A DNA stretch of 64,000 bases from Oscillospiraceae bacterium (GCA_025757845.1 CP107211.1:2666001-2730000); one strand, 5' to 3'; positions 1-8,102 are shown, counted from the first letter of the stretch. The notes: generated by a model from the letters alone, not told the origin. Numbers and translations are program-made.

Positions 1-1335
1 GTTGCCGTGCCGCGGCCCCGGGCGGGAGCGGCGGCGTTTTTTGCGCCGGATGCGGTTCACCAGCCGCATCACCAGCACGGTGACCACGGCCGCGGCGGCC
101 GTGCAGCCCAGGGAGATGCCGGCCAGCATCCAGGCACTGCGGCCGGGGGCCACGTCCCCGGAGGAAGCCAGCTGTGCCCCGGTGCTCTGAGCCAGCAGGT
201 CGGCCATGCCGGAAATCTTTGCCGGAACCTTCACGCTAGTGCTCTCCTGCTTTGTACCGCCCCGGATGGTGTACACCGCGTACACCGCCGGGTCATCGCC
301 CAGCAGGTACTGCTCCGGCAGTTCCAGCGACACCTCCACGTCTTTTGCGGTCAGGCCGTCGGCCAGCAGCAGCTTCGTGCCGGGGTCGGCCACCGTGACC
401 GTGCCCAGCGTGCTGCCGCCGCCCGCCACCGGAAGCTGTGCCGTCACGCTGCTGCCGGACAGCTCCGTGTAACCGGTAAAGGTGGCAAAGGCATCGTCCA
501 GCAGGGTGCGCACATCGCTGTACTTGTCGGTGCTCAGCTCGCTCTGCATGGTCACACAGATGAGGCGCACGCCGTTCTGCTCCGCAAGGCAGGCATAGCT
601 GTACCGTGCGGTATTGGTATACCCCAGCTTGGAGCCCAGAATCCCGTCGATGTGGTATCGGCTGGAACCGATGCGCATCTTGTCCTGCTGGGAGAAGTAG
701 CGGGTCACAGGCTGGAGGTTGGTGGGCTGCATGGTGTACATCTCGTTGCGGGTGAACACCGTTTCAAACCCCGGCTGCTGCAGTGCCCAGCGCAGGATCT
801 GCGCCATGTCGTAGCAGCTGGTATAGTGGTCGTCGCCGCTGATGCCGTGGGGGTTTGCAAAGTGGGTGTGGGCAAGGCCCAGCTCCCGGACCTGTGCATT
901 CATTTTTGCCACGCCGTCGGCGATGGTCCCGCCGCCGAAATACTCTGCCAGCAGATTGGCGCCGTCGTTGGCGCTGGCCATCTGGGTGGCATACAGTGCA
1001 TCGGTCAGCGGCACCTCTTCGCCCTCCTGCAGGGCGATGTGGCTGGAATCGGTGCCGGCCAGCGAATAGACATCCTCGTGGCTCACGGTGAGCTTCACGC
1101 CATCCCAGCTGCCCTGCGCCTTTTCGCAGGCAAGGGCCAGGGTCATCACCTTGGTGATGGAGGCCGGATGCAGTTCTTCGTTCATGTTCTGCTGGGCCAG
1201 CACAAGGCCGGTGTCCGCGTCGATGATGCAGTACGCGCGGGTAGCGCTGAGTGCCGGACCGGCCGCAGCCGCGCCAGGCATCAGCACAAGGATCATAAGC
1301 AGCACTGCACAGAGTGCCGTGGTCAGTTTTTTCAT
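1..1335 (-). CDS. D-alanyl-D-alanine carboxypeptidase (DacF/PBP5-like), C-terminus cut by window edge
   Basis: Serine-type D,D-carboxypeptidase that trims the terminal D-Ala of peptidoglycan stem peptides outside the membrane. Residues 1-25 form a signal peptide (MKK plus a hydrophobic stretch). The active-site motif SITK lies at residues 59-62 and the SxN motif SAN at 121-123. The third motif reads KLG (in SKLGYT, near residue 230) where the family normally has KTG. Near the C-terminus a hydrophobic helix is followed by a strongly basic tail, and no stop codon is reached before position 1. The ATG at 1335 follows a GGAG ribosome-binding site. It sits 60 bases downstream of dpaB on the same strand, so it may be co-transcribed with the dipicolinate genes. 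The family is certain; the physiological role (vegetative or spore cortex) is not. Confidence 0.9.
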   Translation of the reverse strand, partial: MKKLTTALCAVLLMILVLMPGAAAAGPALSATRAYCIIDADTGLVLAQQNMNEELHPASITKVMTLALACEKAQGSWDGVKLTVSHEDVYSLAGTDSSHIALQEGEEVPLTDALYATQMASANDGANLLAEYFGGGTIADGVAKMNAQVRELGLAHTHFANPHGISGDDHYTSCYDMAQILRWALQQPGFETVFTRNEMYTMQPTNLQPVTRYFSQQDKMRIGSSRYHIDGILGSKLGYTNTARYSYACLAEQNGVRLICVTMQSELSTDKYSDVRTLLDDAFATFTGYTELSGSSVTAQLPVAGGGSTLGTVTVADPGTKLLLADGLTAKDVEVSLELPEQYLLGDDPAVYAVYTIRGGTKQESTSVKVPAKISGMADLLAQSTGAQLASSGDVAPGRSAWMLAGISLGCTAAAAVVTVLVMRLVNRIRRKKRRRSRPGPRHGN

Positions 1336-1395
1336 CTGGTTTTCTCCGTCCGGAAGTTTGGCTGCCCGTCGTGCCGCACCGGCAGGACATCGGTT

Positions 1396-2025
1396 TTAGT
1401 ATACCACATTTTGCCCCGGCTGAAAAGCCATTGCACGTTCCCTTTGCCCCAGCAGCACCGGCTGCAGCTGTTCGCCGTGCAGGGCGGCTTCCAGCGCGGC
1501 AGGCAGCCGGGCAAAGTCCGCCTTCAGGCTTTGGGGCTTGGCGGCGGGGTCATCCTGCCCGTAGGGCACAAAATAGTAGTGCTTGCGCTGGAACAGCCGG
1601 GCGATGTTCTCGCCGGAAGCACCCAGCCCGTCGTTGGTGGACACGGCCAGCACCACCGGGCAGCCCACCCGAAGCAGGCTCTTGGCCGCCAGCGTCACCG
1701 GCGTGTCGGACAGGCCCGCCGCCAGCCGGGAAAGCGTGGCCCCGGTGCAGGGGGCTACCACCAGTGCCTGCGCCATTTTGCGGGGGCCCAGCGGCTCCAC
1801 CGCCTGCAGCGTGTCCAGTACCGGGTGCCCGGCGGCGGCTTCCAGCTGCTCCTTCCAGTAATTTCCCGTGCCAAAGCGGGTGTCCTGCCGGGCGGCAAAA
1901 CTCATCACCGGCAGCAGCTGCCAGCCCTGCGCCGTCAGGGCGCGGGCAGACTGCAGCGCTGCTTCCAGTGTACAGAAGCTGCCGCACACCGCAAATGCGA
2001 TCGTTCCTCGGTTCTGTGTGATCAT
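1396..2025 (-). CDS. dpaB: dipicolinate synthase subunit B
   Basis: Flavoprotein-like subunit (SpoVFB family) of dipicolinate synthase. With DpaA it oxidises the dihydrodipicolinate-pathway intermediate of lysine synthesis to dipicolinic acid, the spore-core calcium chelator. The 209-residue length is usual for the family. The N-terminal segment (IAFAVCGSFCT) is a flavoprotein Rossmann-type beta-alpha start, followed by the VVAPCTGATLSRLA segment characteristic of the family. Its ATG overlaps the dpaA stop by four bases (ATGA), implying translational coupling. The family assignment is from remembered sequence features. Faecalibacterium is described as non-sporulating, so the actual use of the product is open. 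Confidence 0.88.
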   Translation of the reverse strand: MITQNRGTIAFAVCGSFCTLEAALQSARALTAQGWQLLPVMSFAARQDTRFGTGNYWKEQLEAAAGHPVLDTLQAVEPLGPRKMAQALVVAPCTGATLSRLAAGLSDTPVTLAAKSLLRVGCPVVLAVSTNDGLGASGENIARLFQRKHYYFVPYGQDDPAAKPQSLKADFARLPAALEAALHGEQLQPVLLGQRERAMAFQPGQNVVY

Positions 2026-2819
2026 CGTGTCCTCCCCTCCCGCTCCTGCAGCATGGTCTGCACCGTGCGCGCCACCGCCTCGCCGGCCGTCTCCGGCGCG
2101 CAGGCGGCCGGCAGGCTGAGGGCATGGATGGCCCGGTGTCCCCGCCGGGCCGCGGCGGCAAAGTCGGTGCCGCCGGGCTTTGAGGCCAGATCCACGATCA
2201 GGCTGCCGGACCGCAGCCGGGCCAGCACCCCGTCCCCCAGCACCGGGGCCGGGATGGTGTTCACCACCGTGTCAAAGGCCGGGGCCAGCCCGGCCAGAGC
2301 CGTCAGCGGGGCAGCCCGCAGGCCAAGGCTCTCGGCCAGAGCACGCTGCTCCGGCCGTCGGGCGCAAACAGTCACCCCGGCCCCCAGCGCCGACAGCCGC
2401 ACGGCCAGCGCCTGCCCCACCGGCCCGAACCCCAGCACCAGCACCTCCGCACCCCACAGGGTGCGGGTGCGCTGCTGCAGCAGGATGCCGATGCAGCCCT
2501 CTGCCGTGGGGATGGCGTTGTACACGGCCAGTTCCGGCCGGGCAAAGTAGTCTGCCAGCTCCACCCCGGCCTGCCGGGCGATCTCCACCGCCTGCGCCGA
2601 CAGCCGCCCGCCCAGCGCAAAAGCCCCCGGTTTGGCCGCCCGCAGCAGCTGTGCCAGCGGGGTGCGGCTCTCATCCAGCGGCAGCGGAAGCAGGATCACG
2701 TCTGCCCGGGCCACCTGCTCGGCCCCGGCCACCGCATAGCCTGCCCGGGCCAGCGCGCGGCCTGCCGCCGCCTGCCGGGCATCACTGCCCACCACCGCGA
2801 TCCGTTTTCTGCCCTCCAT
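2022..2819 (-). CDS. dpaA: dipicolinate synthase subunit A
   Basis: NAD(P)-binding catalytic subunit (SpoVFA family) of dipicolinate synthase, 265 residues. The N-terminal half (IAVVGSD, then LLPLPLDE near 43-50) is the DpaA-specific domain. A second Rossmann fold carries the dinucleotide motif GFGPVG at about 130-135, and the segment VDLASKPGGTDF is typical of the family. The open frame extends to 3098, but the ATG at 2819 has a GAGGAA ribosome-binding site and an alignment-compatible N-terminus, so I use it. It is the first gene of dpaA-dpaB, probably continuing into the carboxypeptidase. A hairpin and a REP-like repeat lie in the leader. Confidence 0.88.
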   Translation of the reverse strand: MEGRKRIAVVGSDARQAAAGRALARAGYAVAGAEQVARADVILLPLPLDESRTPLAQLLRAAKPGAFALGGRLSAQAVEIARQAGVELADYFARPELAVYNAIPTAEGCIGILLQQRTRTLWGAEVLVLGFGPVGQALAVRLSALGAGVTVCARRPEQRALAESLGLRAAPLTALAGLAPAFDTVVNTIPAPVLGDGVLARLRSGSLIVDLASKPGGTDFAAAARRGHRAIHALSLPAACAPETAGEAVARTVQTMLQEREGRTR

Positions 2820-2887
2820 GCCGCCGTTCCTCCCCCGCTGTGTTGTGCGCCATCCTATGCCATTGTGCTCTTTATGGTGACTGAACG

Positions 2888-2920
2888 ATTTGAAATGCCC
2901 TCCGCTCACGCTCTGGGCAT
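2888..2920. repeat. short hairpin repeat, copy 1 (REP-like)
   Basis: A 33-base block starting ATTTGAAATGCCC and ending CTGGGCAT folds as a small hairpin (TGCCC with GGGCA, CGCT with its partner). A closely similar 31-base block occurs at 18613-18643. Both sit in intergenic DNA on the 5' side of minus-strand genes (dpaA and the rRNA operon). Probably a member of a dispersed palindromic repeat family; function unknown. Confidence 0.5.
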
Positions 2921-2948
2921 AAACAGCGGAAAAATATTTTATCATTGC

Positions 2949-2980
2949 AAGCTCCGGCAGTCCGCAGCCTGCCGGAGCTT
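2949..2980. terminator. strong hairpin between panT and dpaA
   Basis: Perfect 12-base inverted repeat (AAGCTCCGGCAG with CTGCCGGAGCTT) and an 8-base loop. On neither side is there a clean T-tract, so it may be a processing or attenuation hairpin rather than a full terminator. It lies in the dpaA leader, downstream of the panT terminator. Confidence 0.4.
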
Positions 2981-3012
2981 GCCTTTTCACGGGTGGGGCC
3001 GTGCCGGGCAGC

Positions 3013-3057
3013 AAAAAAGGGACCGCCGTGCACCCTTTGCACAGCAGTCCCTTTTTT
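3013..3057. terminator. bidirectional terminator after panT
   Basis: AAAAAAGGGAC and GTCCCTTTTTT frame a hairpin with a further internal stem (GTGCA/TGCAC). T-tracts in both directions make it bidirectional. It ends panT transcription on the minus strand. Confidence 0.75.
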
Positions 3058-3105
3058 GCTCTATTCATTTTTCGGATGCGCCGCCCTGACTGCCGCACGT
3101 CCTTT

Positions 3106-3705
3106 TTATTTCAGATACTTTGCCACAGCACGGGCCACGATGCCGCCCAGGATGCCGGACACCAGGAACTCCGCCACGCCCTGGACGCCCACCAGGAGCA
3201 CCACGAACATGAAGGGGTTGGCTGCGCCCTTGACCGACACCAGATTCTGCACATAGTCGCAGCCGTAGAAGGCCAGCACGATGTAGCCCATGAAGAACAG
3301 GGTGTTGAGGGCCGGGGCACACATGGCGCTGAGGATGTAGCTCCAGGTGCCGGGCTTGTCGAACCGCTTGAGGCCGCTGAAGATCAGGCCCACGCACAGG
3401 CCCATGAGCACACGCATGCCCACGCACAGGATAAAGGTGTTCAGCGGGCTGACCTGGAACAGGGCACCGGTCATGGCCGATGCACCGGTGATGGCGTCAT
3501 AGAAGCTCACTGCGCCAAAAACGCCGCCCAGAATGGCACCCACGGCAGGGCCCATGGTGATAGCACCCACGGCGATGGGAAGGGTCAGAAAGCTCATGTA
3601 CAGAGGGCCCATGGGCACACTGCCCAGGCCAACAGCTTTCATGACCAGCTCGATGGCCACCAGAAGGGCCACACGGGTCAGCGTACGGGTATTCATGTTT
3701 TTCAT
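3106..3705 (-). CDS. ECF transporter S component, probably pantothenate-specific (PanT-like)
   Basis: Small integral membrane protein (199 residues, about six hydrophobic segments) of the substrate-binding S-component type of energy-coupling-factor transporters. The N-terminus holds basic residues before the first helix (TRTLTRVALLVAIELVM). The GAILGGVFGAVSF stretch is typical of PanT/FolT-like S components. It must borrow an EcfA1-EcfA2-EcfT module, and one is encoded at 31.7-34.3 kb. The neighbours coaX and coaBC convert pantothenate to coenzyme A intermediates, so pantothenate is the likeliest substrate; this is inferred from context. An ATG at 3705 sits 9 bases after GGAGGA; an upstream in-frame TTG at 3711 is too close to that site. 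Confidence 0.75.
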   Translation of the reverse strand: MKNMNTRTLTRVALLVAIELVMKAVGLGSVPMGPLYMSFLTLPIAVGAITMGPAVGAILGGVFGAVSFYDAITGASAMTGALFQVSPLNTFILCVGMRVLMGLCVGLIFSGLKRFDKPGTWSYILSAMCAPALNTLFFMGYIVLAFYGCDYVQNLVSVKGAANPFMFVVLLVGVQGVAEFLVSGILGGIVARAVAKYLK

Positions 3706-3843
3706 ATTCAATTGTCCTCCTGCTGCCGTTCCGCCCTTAGCGTCGGATACGGCGCAAACCTGCCCGCTCTGTGCGGGTTTTGTTGTAAATTTTCAAACCA
3801 GTGGAAGCTCGTTGTGTCAGGGCGTGCTCCAATGGGGAAAGCG

Positions 3844-4824
3844 TTATTTTTCGCCGGGGAAGCGGATGCCGGCCGACCGGCGTGCCACCGTGAGCACCCG
3901 GCTCACCGCAATGGAGGTGTCCTGCATGCGGGTGCACAGCTCCTGGTCGCCGCTTTCCATCGCCCGGGCAAATGTCTCGAACTCTGCGGCCTCCCGGGGG
4001 CGGCCCCCATTCAGGTTGTAGTGCTCTTCCTTGCCCTCGTTGGGGTGGAAGGTGATGCCGCCGCAGCAGTTGGCGGTGGATTTCTGCTGGATGTAGCCCT
4101 TCGTGCCCTGAATGATACACCGGGCCGGGGCGGCGCAGTCCTTGGCAGCCATGCTCACGGCCTTGAAGCCGGTGTAGTCCATGGTCAGGATGCCGCTGGT
4201 GTCGATGCCGCGCTCCACGTTGGCGGTGTAGTGCACCTGATTCGGCTCGCCGAACAGGCCCACGATGTAGCTGACGTTGTACACGCCCAGATCCATCAGG
4301 GCACCGCCCGCACAGGCCGGGTCGAACACCGGGGGCGTTTCTCCGGCGCAGAAGGCGTCGTACCGGCTGGAATACTGGCTGAAATTGCACTGCACCAGCC
4401 TGACCGTGCCCACCCGGGGCAGCAGCTCCCGGATCTTGGCGTAATTTTCCAGATACTGGGTGGTGACGGCCTCAAACAGGAACACCTTTTTGTGGCGTGC
4501 CAGTGCCACCAGCTCTTCTGTCTGTGCCGCGCTGGGAGCCAACGGCTTTTCCACGATGACATGTTTCCCGGCCTCCAGCGCCACCCGCGCAAAGCGGACG
4601 TGCTGCAGGTTGGGCACGGCAATGTACACCACATCCACCCACTGCAGCAGCTCCAGATAGTTGGTGGTGTGCTGCGGCACGCCATACTGTCGGCACAGCT
4701 CCTGTGCCTTTTCGGCGCTGCGGGGCGTGCTGCACAGTGCCTGCACCGTAAACGGCGCGTGTTCCACGAGCCACGGCAAAAATTCCTGCACGATCTTGCC
4801 CGTGCCAAGAATGCCCACTTTCAT
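3844..4824 (-). CDS. Gfo/Idh/MocA family oxidoreductase
   Basis: NAD(P)-dependent oxidoreductase of 326 residues, probably acting on a sugar or cyclitol. The Rossmann N-terminus reads GILGTGKIVQEF at 4-15. The family motif EKP is present in HVIVEKPLAP (about 88-97), and the C-terminal alpha/beta domain carries the GGALMDLGVYNV segment (about 173-184) that holds the catalytic-site region. It is 32 bases downstream of coaX on the same strand and upstream of the S-component gene, but no known coenzyme A step needs it. Substrate unknown. Confidence 0.85.
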   Translation of the reverse strand: MKVGILGTGKIVQEFLPWLVEHAPFTVQALCSTPRSAEKAQELCRQYGVPQHTTNYLELLQWVDVVYIAVPNLQHVRFARVALEAGKHVIVEKPLAPSAAQTEELVALARHKKVFLFEAVTTQYLENYAKIRELLPRVGTVRLVQCNFSQYSSRYDAFCAGETPPVFDPACAGGALMDLGVYNVSYIVGLFGEPNQVHYTANVERGIDTSGILTMDYTGFKAVSMAAKDCAAPARCIIQGTKGYIQQKSTANCCGGITFHPNEGKEEHYNLNGGRPREAAEFETFARAMESGDQELCTRMQDTSIAVSRVLTVARRSAGIRFPGEK

Positions 4825-4856
4825 GTTGTTCTCCCTATCCTATCCTTGATCGTAAG

Positions 4857-5750
4857 TCAGCCCACCAGCGCTTCCGGCTCGCGGCGGGTGCGCTTTTTGG
4901 GGTACGGACGCTTTGCGTGGGGGTGCCCCGGCTGGCCCGGCCTGCGGCCGCCTGCCGCAGTGTGGCGGGGTGCGGGCTGGGGTGCATTGAGCTGGTACAG
5001 CAGGGCCAAGCCCTTCATGAGCAGCTCCGGGTCATAGGTGAGCGGGTGGCGGCACAGCGGGGCAACGTATTTTGCCAACCCGCCGGTGACCACCAGCGTG
5101 GCCGGCTGGCCCAGTTCTTCCTCGATGCGCTGCACCATGCCGTCAATGAGCACCGCCGTGCCCATCACCGAGCCGGAAAGCATACACTTTTCGGTATTGG
5201 TCCCGATAGCACTTTTGGGCGAGCCCAGATGCACCTGCGGCAGCTGGGCGCAGCGCTCCCCCAGCGCCCGCAGCCCGGTGGAAAGCCCCGGGCAGATCAC
5301 ACCGCCCCGGAACACCCGATCCTTATCCACCACATTAAAAGTAGTGGCGGTGCCCAGGTCCACCGTGATCACCGGCAGCGGAAAATTTGCCGCCGCATAG
5401 GCAGCATCCACCAGCCGGTCCTTGCCCACGGCATGGGGCTCGTCCACGGCCATGGTCAGGCCGGTGCGGATCTCCGGCGAAACAATGACCGGCTTTTTGC
5501 CGGTGTAATAACGGGCGCACTCAGCCAGCGCCCCTGTGATCTGGGGCACCACGCTGGTGAGCACAGCGCCCTCAAACCTCACGGGCCGCTCCGGGTGGCG
5601 GCGGTGCGCAAATACTTTGTCCATTTCGGCACGATATTCTGCAGCCGTGCGGGTGCGCACCGTGTCCATGCGCGCCACAAAGCATACACGTCCGTCCCGA
5701 ATGCCCCCCAGGGCGACGGTGGTGTTGCCTATATCAATGGCTAAGATCAT
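4857..5750 (-). CDS. coaX: type III pantothenate kinase
   Basis: Phosphorylates pantothenate with ATP, the first step of coenzyme A synthesis. The actin-like fold is shown by the phosphate-1 motif DIGNTT (5-10), the GKDRLVDAAYAA segment with the catalytic Asp region, and the phosphate-2 motif DLGTATTFN. The family is normally about 255 residues, but this one has 297. The extra C-terminal part (about residues 258-297) is rich in Pro, Arg, Lys and His and looks disordered and basic. It probably heads a coaX - oxidoreductase - panT transcript and is divergent from coaBC. The TTGTAT/TAAAAT promoter lies upstream. Confidence 0.93.
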   Translation of the reverse strand: MILAIDIGNTTVALGGIRDGRVCFVARMDTVRTRTAAEYRAEMDKVFAHRRHPERPVRFEGAVLTSVVPQITGALAECARYYTGKKPVIVSPEIRTGLTMAVDEPHAVGKDRLVDAAYAAANFPLPVITVDLGTATTFNVVDKDRVFRGGVICPGLSTGLRALGERCAQLPQVHLGSPKSAIGTNTEKCMLSGSVMGTAVLIDGMVQRIEEELGQPATLVVTGGLAKYVAPLCRHPLTYDPELLMKGLALLYQLNAPQPAPRHTAAGGRRPGQPGHPHAKRPYPKKRTRREPEALVG

Positions 5751-5848
5751 AGTTCAGTTTTCCTTTTTTTTCTGCGGAACGGGCCGGTACGCCGGAAAGT
5801 TGTCCGTTCCGCTTGAGCGGCGGCTTCCTCTATTCTTTGTCAAGCTGT

Positions 5849-5877
5849 ATTTTACCGCATTTTGCCCTGCGATACAA
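5849..5877 (-). promoter_or_regulatory. coaX promoter
   Basis: Minus-strand -35 TTGTAT (5877-5872), 17-base spacer and -10 TAAAAT (5854-5849), about 100 bases before the coaX start. It faces away from the coaBC promoter 20 bases to the right. A TTGACA at 5843-5838 has no matching -10. Confidence 0.55.
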
Positions 5878-5895
5878 GCCCGCGCAAAGATTTTG

Positions 5896-5924
5896 TTGTG
5901 CTGGCGGAACTTTTGCATTATACT
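5896..5924 (+). promoter_or_regulatory. coaBC promoter
   Basis: -35 TTGTGC (5896-5901), 17-base spacer and -10 TATACT (5919-5924), 46 bases before the coaBC start codon. Confidence 0.6.
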
Positions 5925-5970
5925 ATAGAAAGAAATGTGGAAACAGTCTGTTTTTGCAGGAGGTCTATAC

Positions 5971-7167
5971 ATGGATTTAAAGGGCAAATGCGTCCTTCTG
6001 GGCGTCACCGGCGGCATTGCCGCCTATAAGATGGCCAATGTGGCCAGCGCACTGCGCAAACTGGGGGCCGATGTGGAGGTCATCATGACCAAAAACGCCA
6101 CCCAATTCATCACTCCCATCACCTTTGAGACCCTGACCGGTCACAAGTGCATGGTGGACACCTTTGACCGCGACTTCAAATTCGAGGTCACCCACATCTC
6201 GCTGGCCAAAAAGGCCGACGTGATCCTGGTGGCCCCCGCCACGGCCAACGTGATCGCCAAAATGGCCCACGGCATCGCCGACGATATGCTCACCACCGTG
6301 GTGCTGGCGGCCAAATGCCCCAAACTGGTCTCCCCCGCCATGAACACCGGCATGTTGGAAAACCCCATCACGCAGGACAACCTCGCCACGCTGGAGCGGT
6401 ATGGCTTCACGGTCATCCCCTCCGAGAGCGGTGTACTGGCCTGCAAGGATGTGGGCAGCGGCCGTCTGCCGAAGGAAGATGTGCTCATCGAGTACATCCT
6501 GCACACCATCGCCCGGCCCAAGGACCTGGCCGGAGTGCGTGTCACCGTGACCGCCGGGCCCACCCAGGAGGCACTGGACCCCGTGCGCTACCTGACCAAC
6601 CATTCCACCGGCAAGATGGGCTACGCACTGGCCCGCGCCGCCGCCATGCGGGGCGCGGACGTGACCCTCATCCACGGCGAGACCGCTCTGCCGCCGGTCA
6701 AATTCACCACAGATGTTCCGGTGACCACCGCACAGGATCTGTACGAAGCCGTCACCGGCCGCTTTGACACCACCGATGTGCTGATCATGGCCGCCGCCGT
6801 GGCGGACTACCGCCCGGTGACCGTGGCCAGCGACAAGATCAAGAAAAAGGACGGCGACCTGTCCATCCCGGTGGAGCGCACGCCGGACATTCTGGGCACC
6901 ATCGGCCCTCAAAAGACCCACCAGTTCCTGTGTGGTTTTTCCATGGAGACGAAAGATCTTGTGGAAAACTCCTCCGCCAAGCTGGCAAAGAAGAATCTGG
7001 ACATGGTGGTGGCCAATAACCTCAAGGTGGCCGGGGCCGGTTTTGGCGTGGACACCAACGTGGTCACCTTTATCACCCCGGACGGCACCCGGGAACTGCC
7101 TCTGATGAGCAAGGCCGACGTAGCCGACGCCATTCTGGATGAGATCTTAAAGCGGCGTTCTCTGTGA
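5971..7167 (+). CDS. coaBC: bifunctional phosphopantothenoylcysteine synthetase/decarboxylase
   Basis: Performs the second and third steps of coenzyme A synthesis: ligation of cysteine to 4'-phosphopantothenate (CoaB) and FMN-dependent decarboxylation (CoaC). The N-terminal CoaC half starts with VLLGVTGGIAAYK and contains the PAMNTGM motif. The C-terminal CoaB half begins near residue 190 (VTVTAGPTQEALDPVRYLTN) and contains AAAVADYRP and KIKK. The frame is open from 5935, but the ATG at 5971 follows AGGAGG by 7-8 bases, giving 398 residues, a normal length. It is followed by a bidirectional terminator shared with degV. Confidence 0.96.
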   Translation: MDLKGKCVLLGVTGGIAAYKMANVASALRKLGADVEVIMTKNATQFITPITFETLTGHKCMVDTFDRDFKFEVTHISLAKKADVILVAPATANVIAKMAHGIADDMLTTVVLAAKCPKLVSPAMNTGMLENPITQDNLATLERYGFTVIPSESGVLACKDVGSGRLPKEDVLIEYILHTIARPKDLAGVRVTVTAGPTQEALDPVRYLTNHSTGKMGYALARAAAMRGADVTLIHGETALPPVKFTTDVPVTTAQDLYEAVTGRFDTTDVLIMAAAVADYRPVTVASDKIKKKDGDLSIPVERTPDILGTIGPQKTHQFLCGFSMETKDLVENSSAKLAKKNLDMVVANNLKVAGAGFGVDTNVVTFITPDGTRELPLMSKADVADAILDEILKRRSL

Positions 7168-7168
7168 G

Positions 7169-7209
7169 AAAAACGGGAGGCTGTTGCCCCGCAACAGCCT
7201 CCCGTTTTT
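7169..7209. terminator. bidirectional terminator between coaBC and degV
   Basis: Perfect 14-base GC-rich stem (CGGGAGGCTGTTGC and complement) with a 3-base loop, flanked by AAAA and TTTTT. It serves the convergent coaBC and degV genes and slightly overlaps the degV stop codon. Confidence 0.85.
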
Positions 7210-8056
7210 ACTTCTCTTTCCGTGCAAACACGATGCCGATGGTACCGGGGCCGGAGTAACCGCCGATGGTGGTGCCGATGTCTGTTTCCCAGCATTCCTT
7301 GAAGCGGCCGTATTTCTTCAGGCCCGCTTTCACGGCCTCCATGCAGCCGGGCTTCGGCTGGCAGGAGGAAATGAACACCAGCCCATCCTCGATGTCATCC
7401 CGGTCGGCCAGACGGTCGGTGATGTACTTGCCCACGCAGATGGGCAGGCTGCCGCGGTATTTTTTGACCACTTTCAGCTCGCCGTTGATTACTTCCAGTG
7501 CCGGTTTGATGCCCAGCAGATTGGCCCCGAAGGCCAGCACGCCGGAGCAGCGGCCGCTTTTGGCCATGAAGTCCAACCGGTCCAGCACGAAGCTCAGCTC
7601 CACCCGCTTGGCAAGGCTCTGCAGCTTCATCTGGATGGCGCGGGCCGTCAGTCCGTCGGCGGCCCACTTTGCTGCCTTCAGCACCAGATAGCCCTGCCCG
7701 GTGCAGATGTTCTGGCTGTCCACGACGCAGACATTCTCGAATTCGCCGACGGCCAGCCGTGCATTCTGGAAGCAGGACGACAGCTTGCTGCTGACCGAAA
7801 TATGGATCACAGCATCGTACTCTTTGGCAAACGGGGCAAAGAATTCCGTATATTCCACCAGATTGGCGGCGGCGGATTTGGGCATCTTGCCGCCCTGGTT
7901 CACATAAGCGAACACATCCGCCGGGTGGACGGTCACACCGTCCAGATAGCTGTCCTCTCCCATCAGGATGTGCATGGGCATCAGGGCGATGTCCCACTTC
8001 TTCAAAAGCTCTTCGGACAGGTCACAGGTGCTGTCCGCGGTGATCTTGATCTTCAC
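7208..8056 (-). CDS. DegV family fatty-acid-binding protein
   Basis: DegV-family protein of 282 residues. These proteins bind a fatty acid chain and, as FakB, present it to the kinase FakA for phosphorylation and phospholipid synthesis. Visible signs are the N-terminal ITADSTCDLS motif (4-13), the KSAAANLVEY segment (about 60-69) matching the TSxP region, the HISVSSKLS stretch (about 85-93) and the C-terminal GPGTIGIVF. No fakA lies in the window, so the FakB role is a family inference. Confidence 0.87.
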   Translation of the reverse strand: MKIKITADSTCDLSEELLKKWDIALMPMHILMGEDSYLDGVTVHPADVFAYVNQGGKMPKSAAANLVEYTEFFAPFAKEYDAVIHISVSSKLSSCFQNARLAVGEFENVCVVDSQNICTGQGYLVLKAAKWAADGLTARAIQMKLQSLAKRVELSFVLDRLDFMAKSGRCSGVLAFGANLLGIKPALEVINGELKVVKKYRGSLPICVGKYITDRLADRDDIEDGLVFISSCQPKPGCMEAVKAGLKKYGRFKECWETDIGTTIGGYSGPGTIGIVFARKEK

Positions 8057-8102
8057 GTCTTTTCTCCTTTTTGTTCGGTTCCTTTCAAAGCTGTTCCGTT
8101 TT

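Noticed and set aside
7..2550. Plus-strand open frame of 847 codons opposite the carboxypeptidase and dpa genes
   Set aside because: Low-complexity Ala/Gly/Arg translation antisense to three clear genes; a by-product of GC-rich codon use.
3750..3790. Possible plus-strand terminator (CCCGC...GCGGG then TTTTG) before panT
   Set aside because: No plus-strand gene ends there, and on the minus strand there is no T-tract.
3001..5037. Plus-strand open frame of 678 codons opposite panT and the oxidoreductase gene
   Set aside because: His/Gln/Ala-rich shadow without RBS or motif; the minus-strand genes are unambiguous.
5838..5843. Consensus TTGACA upstream of coaX
   Set aside because: No -10 at acceptable distance; the TTGTAT/TAAAAT pair nearby fits better.
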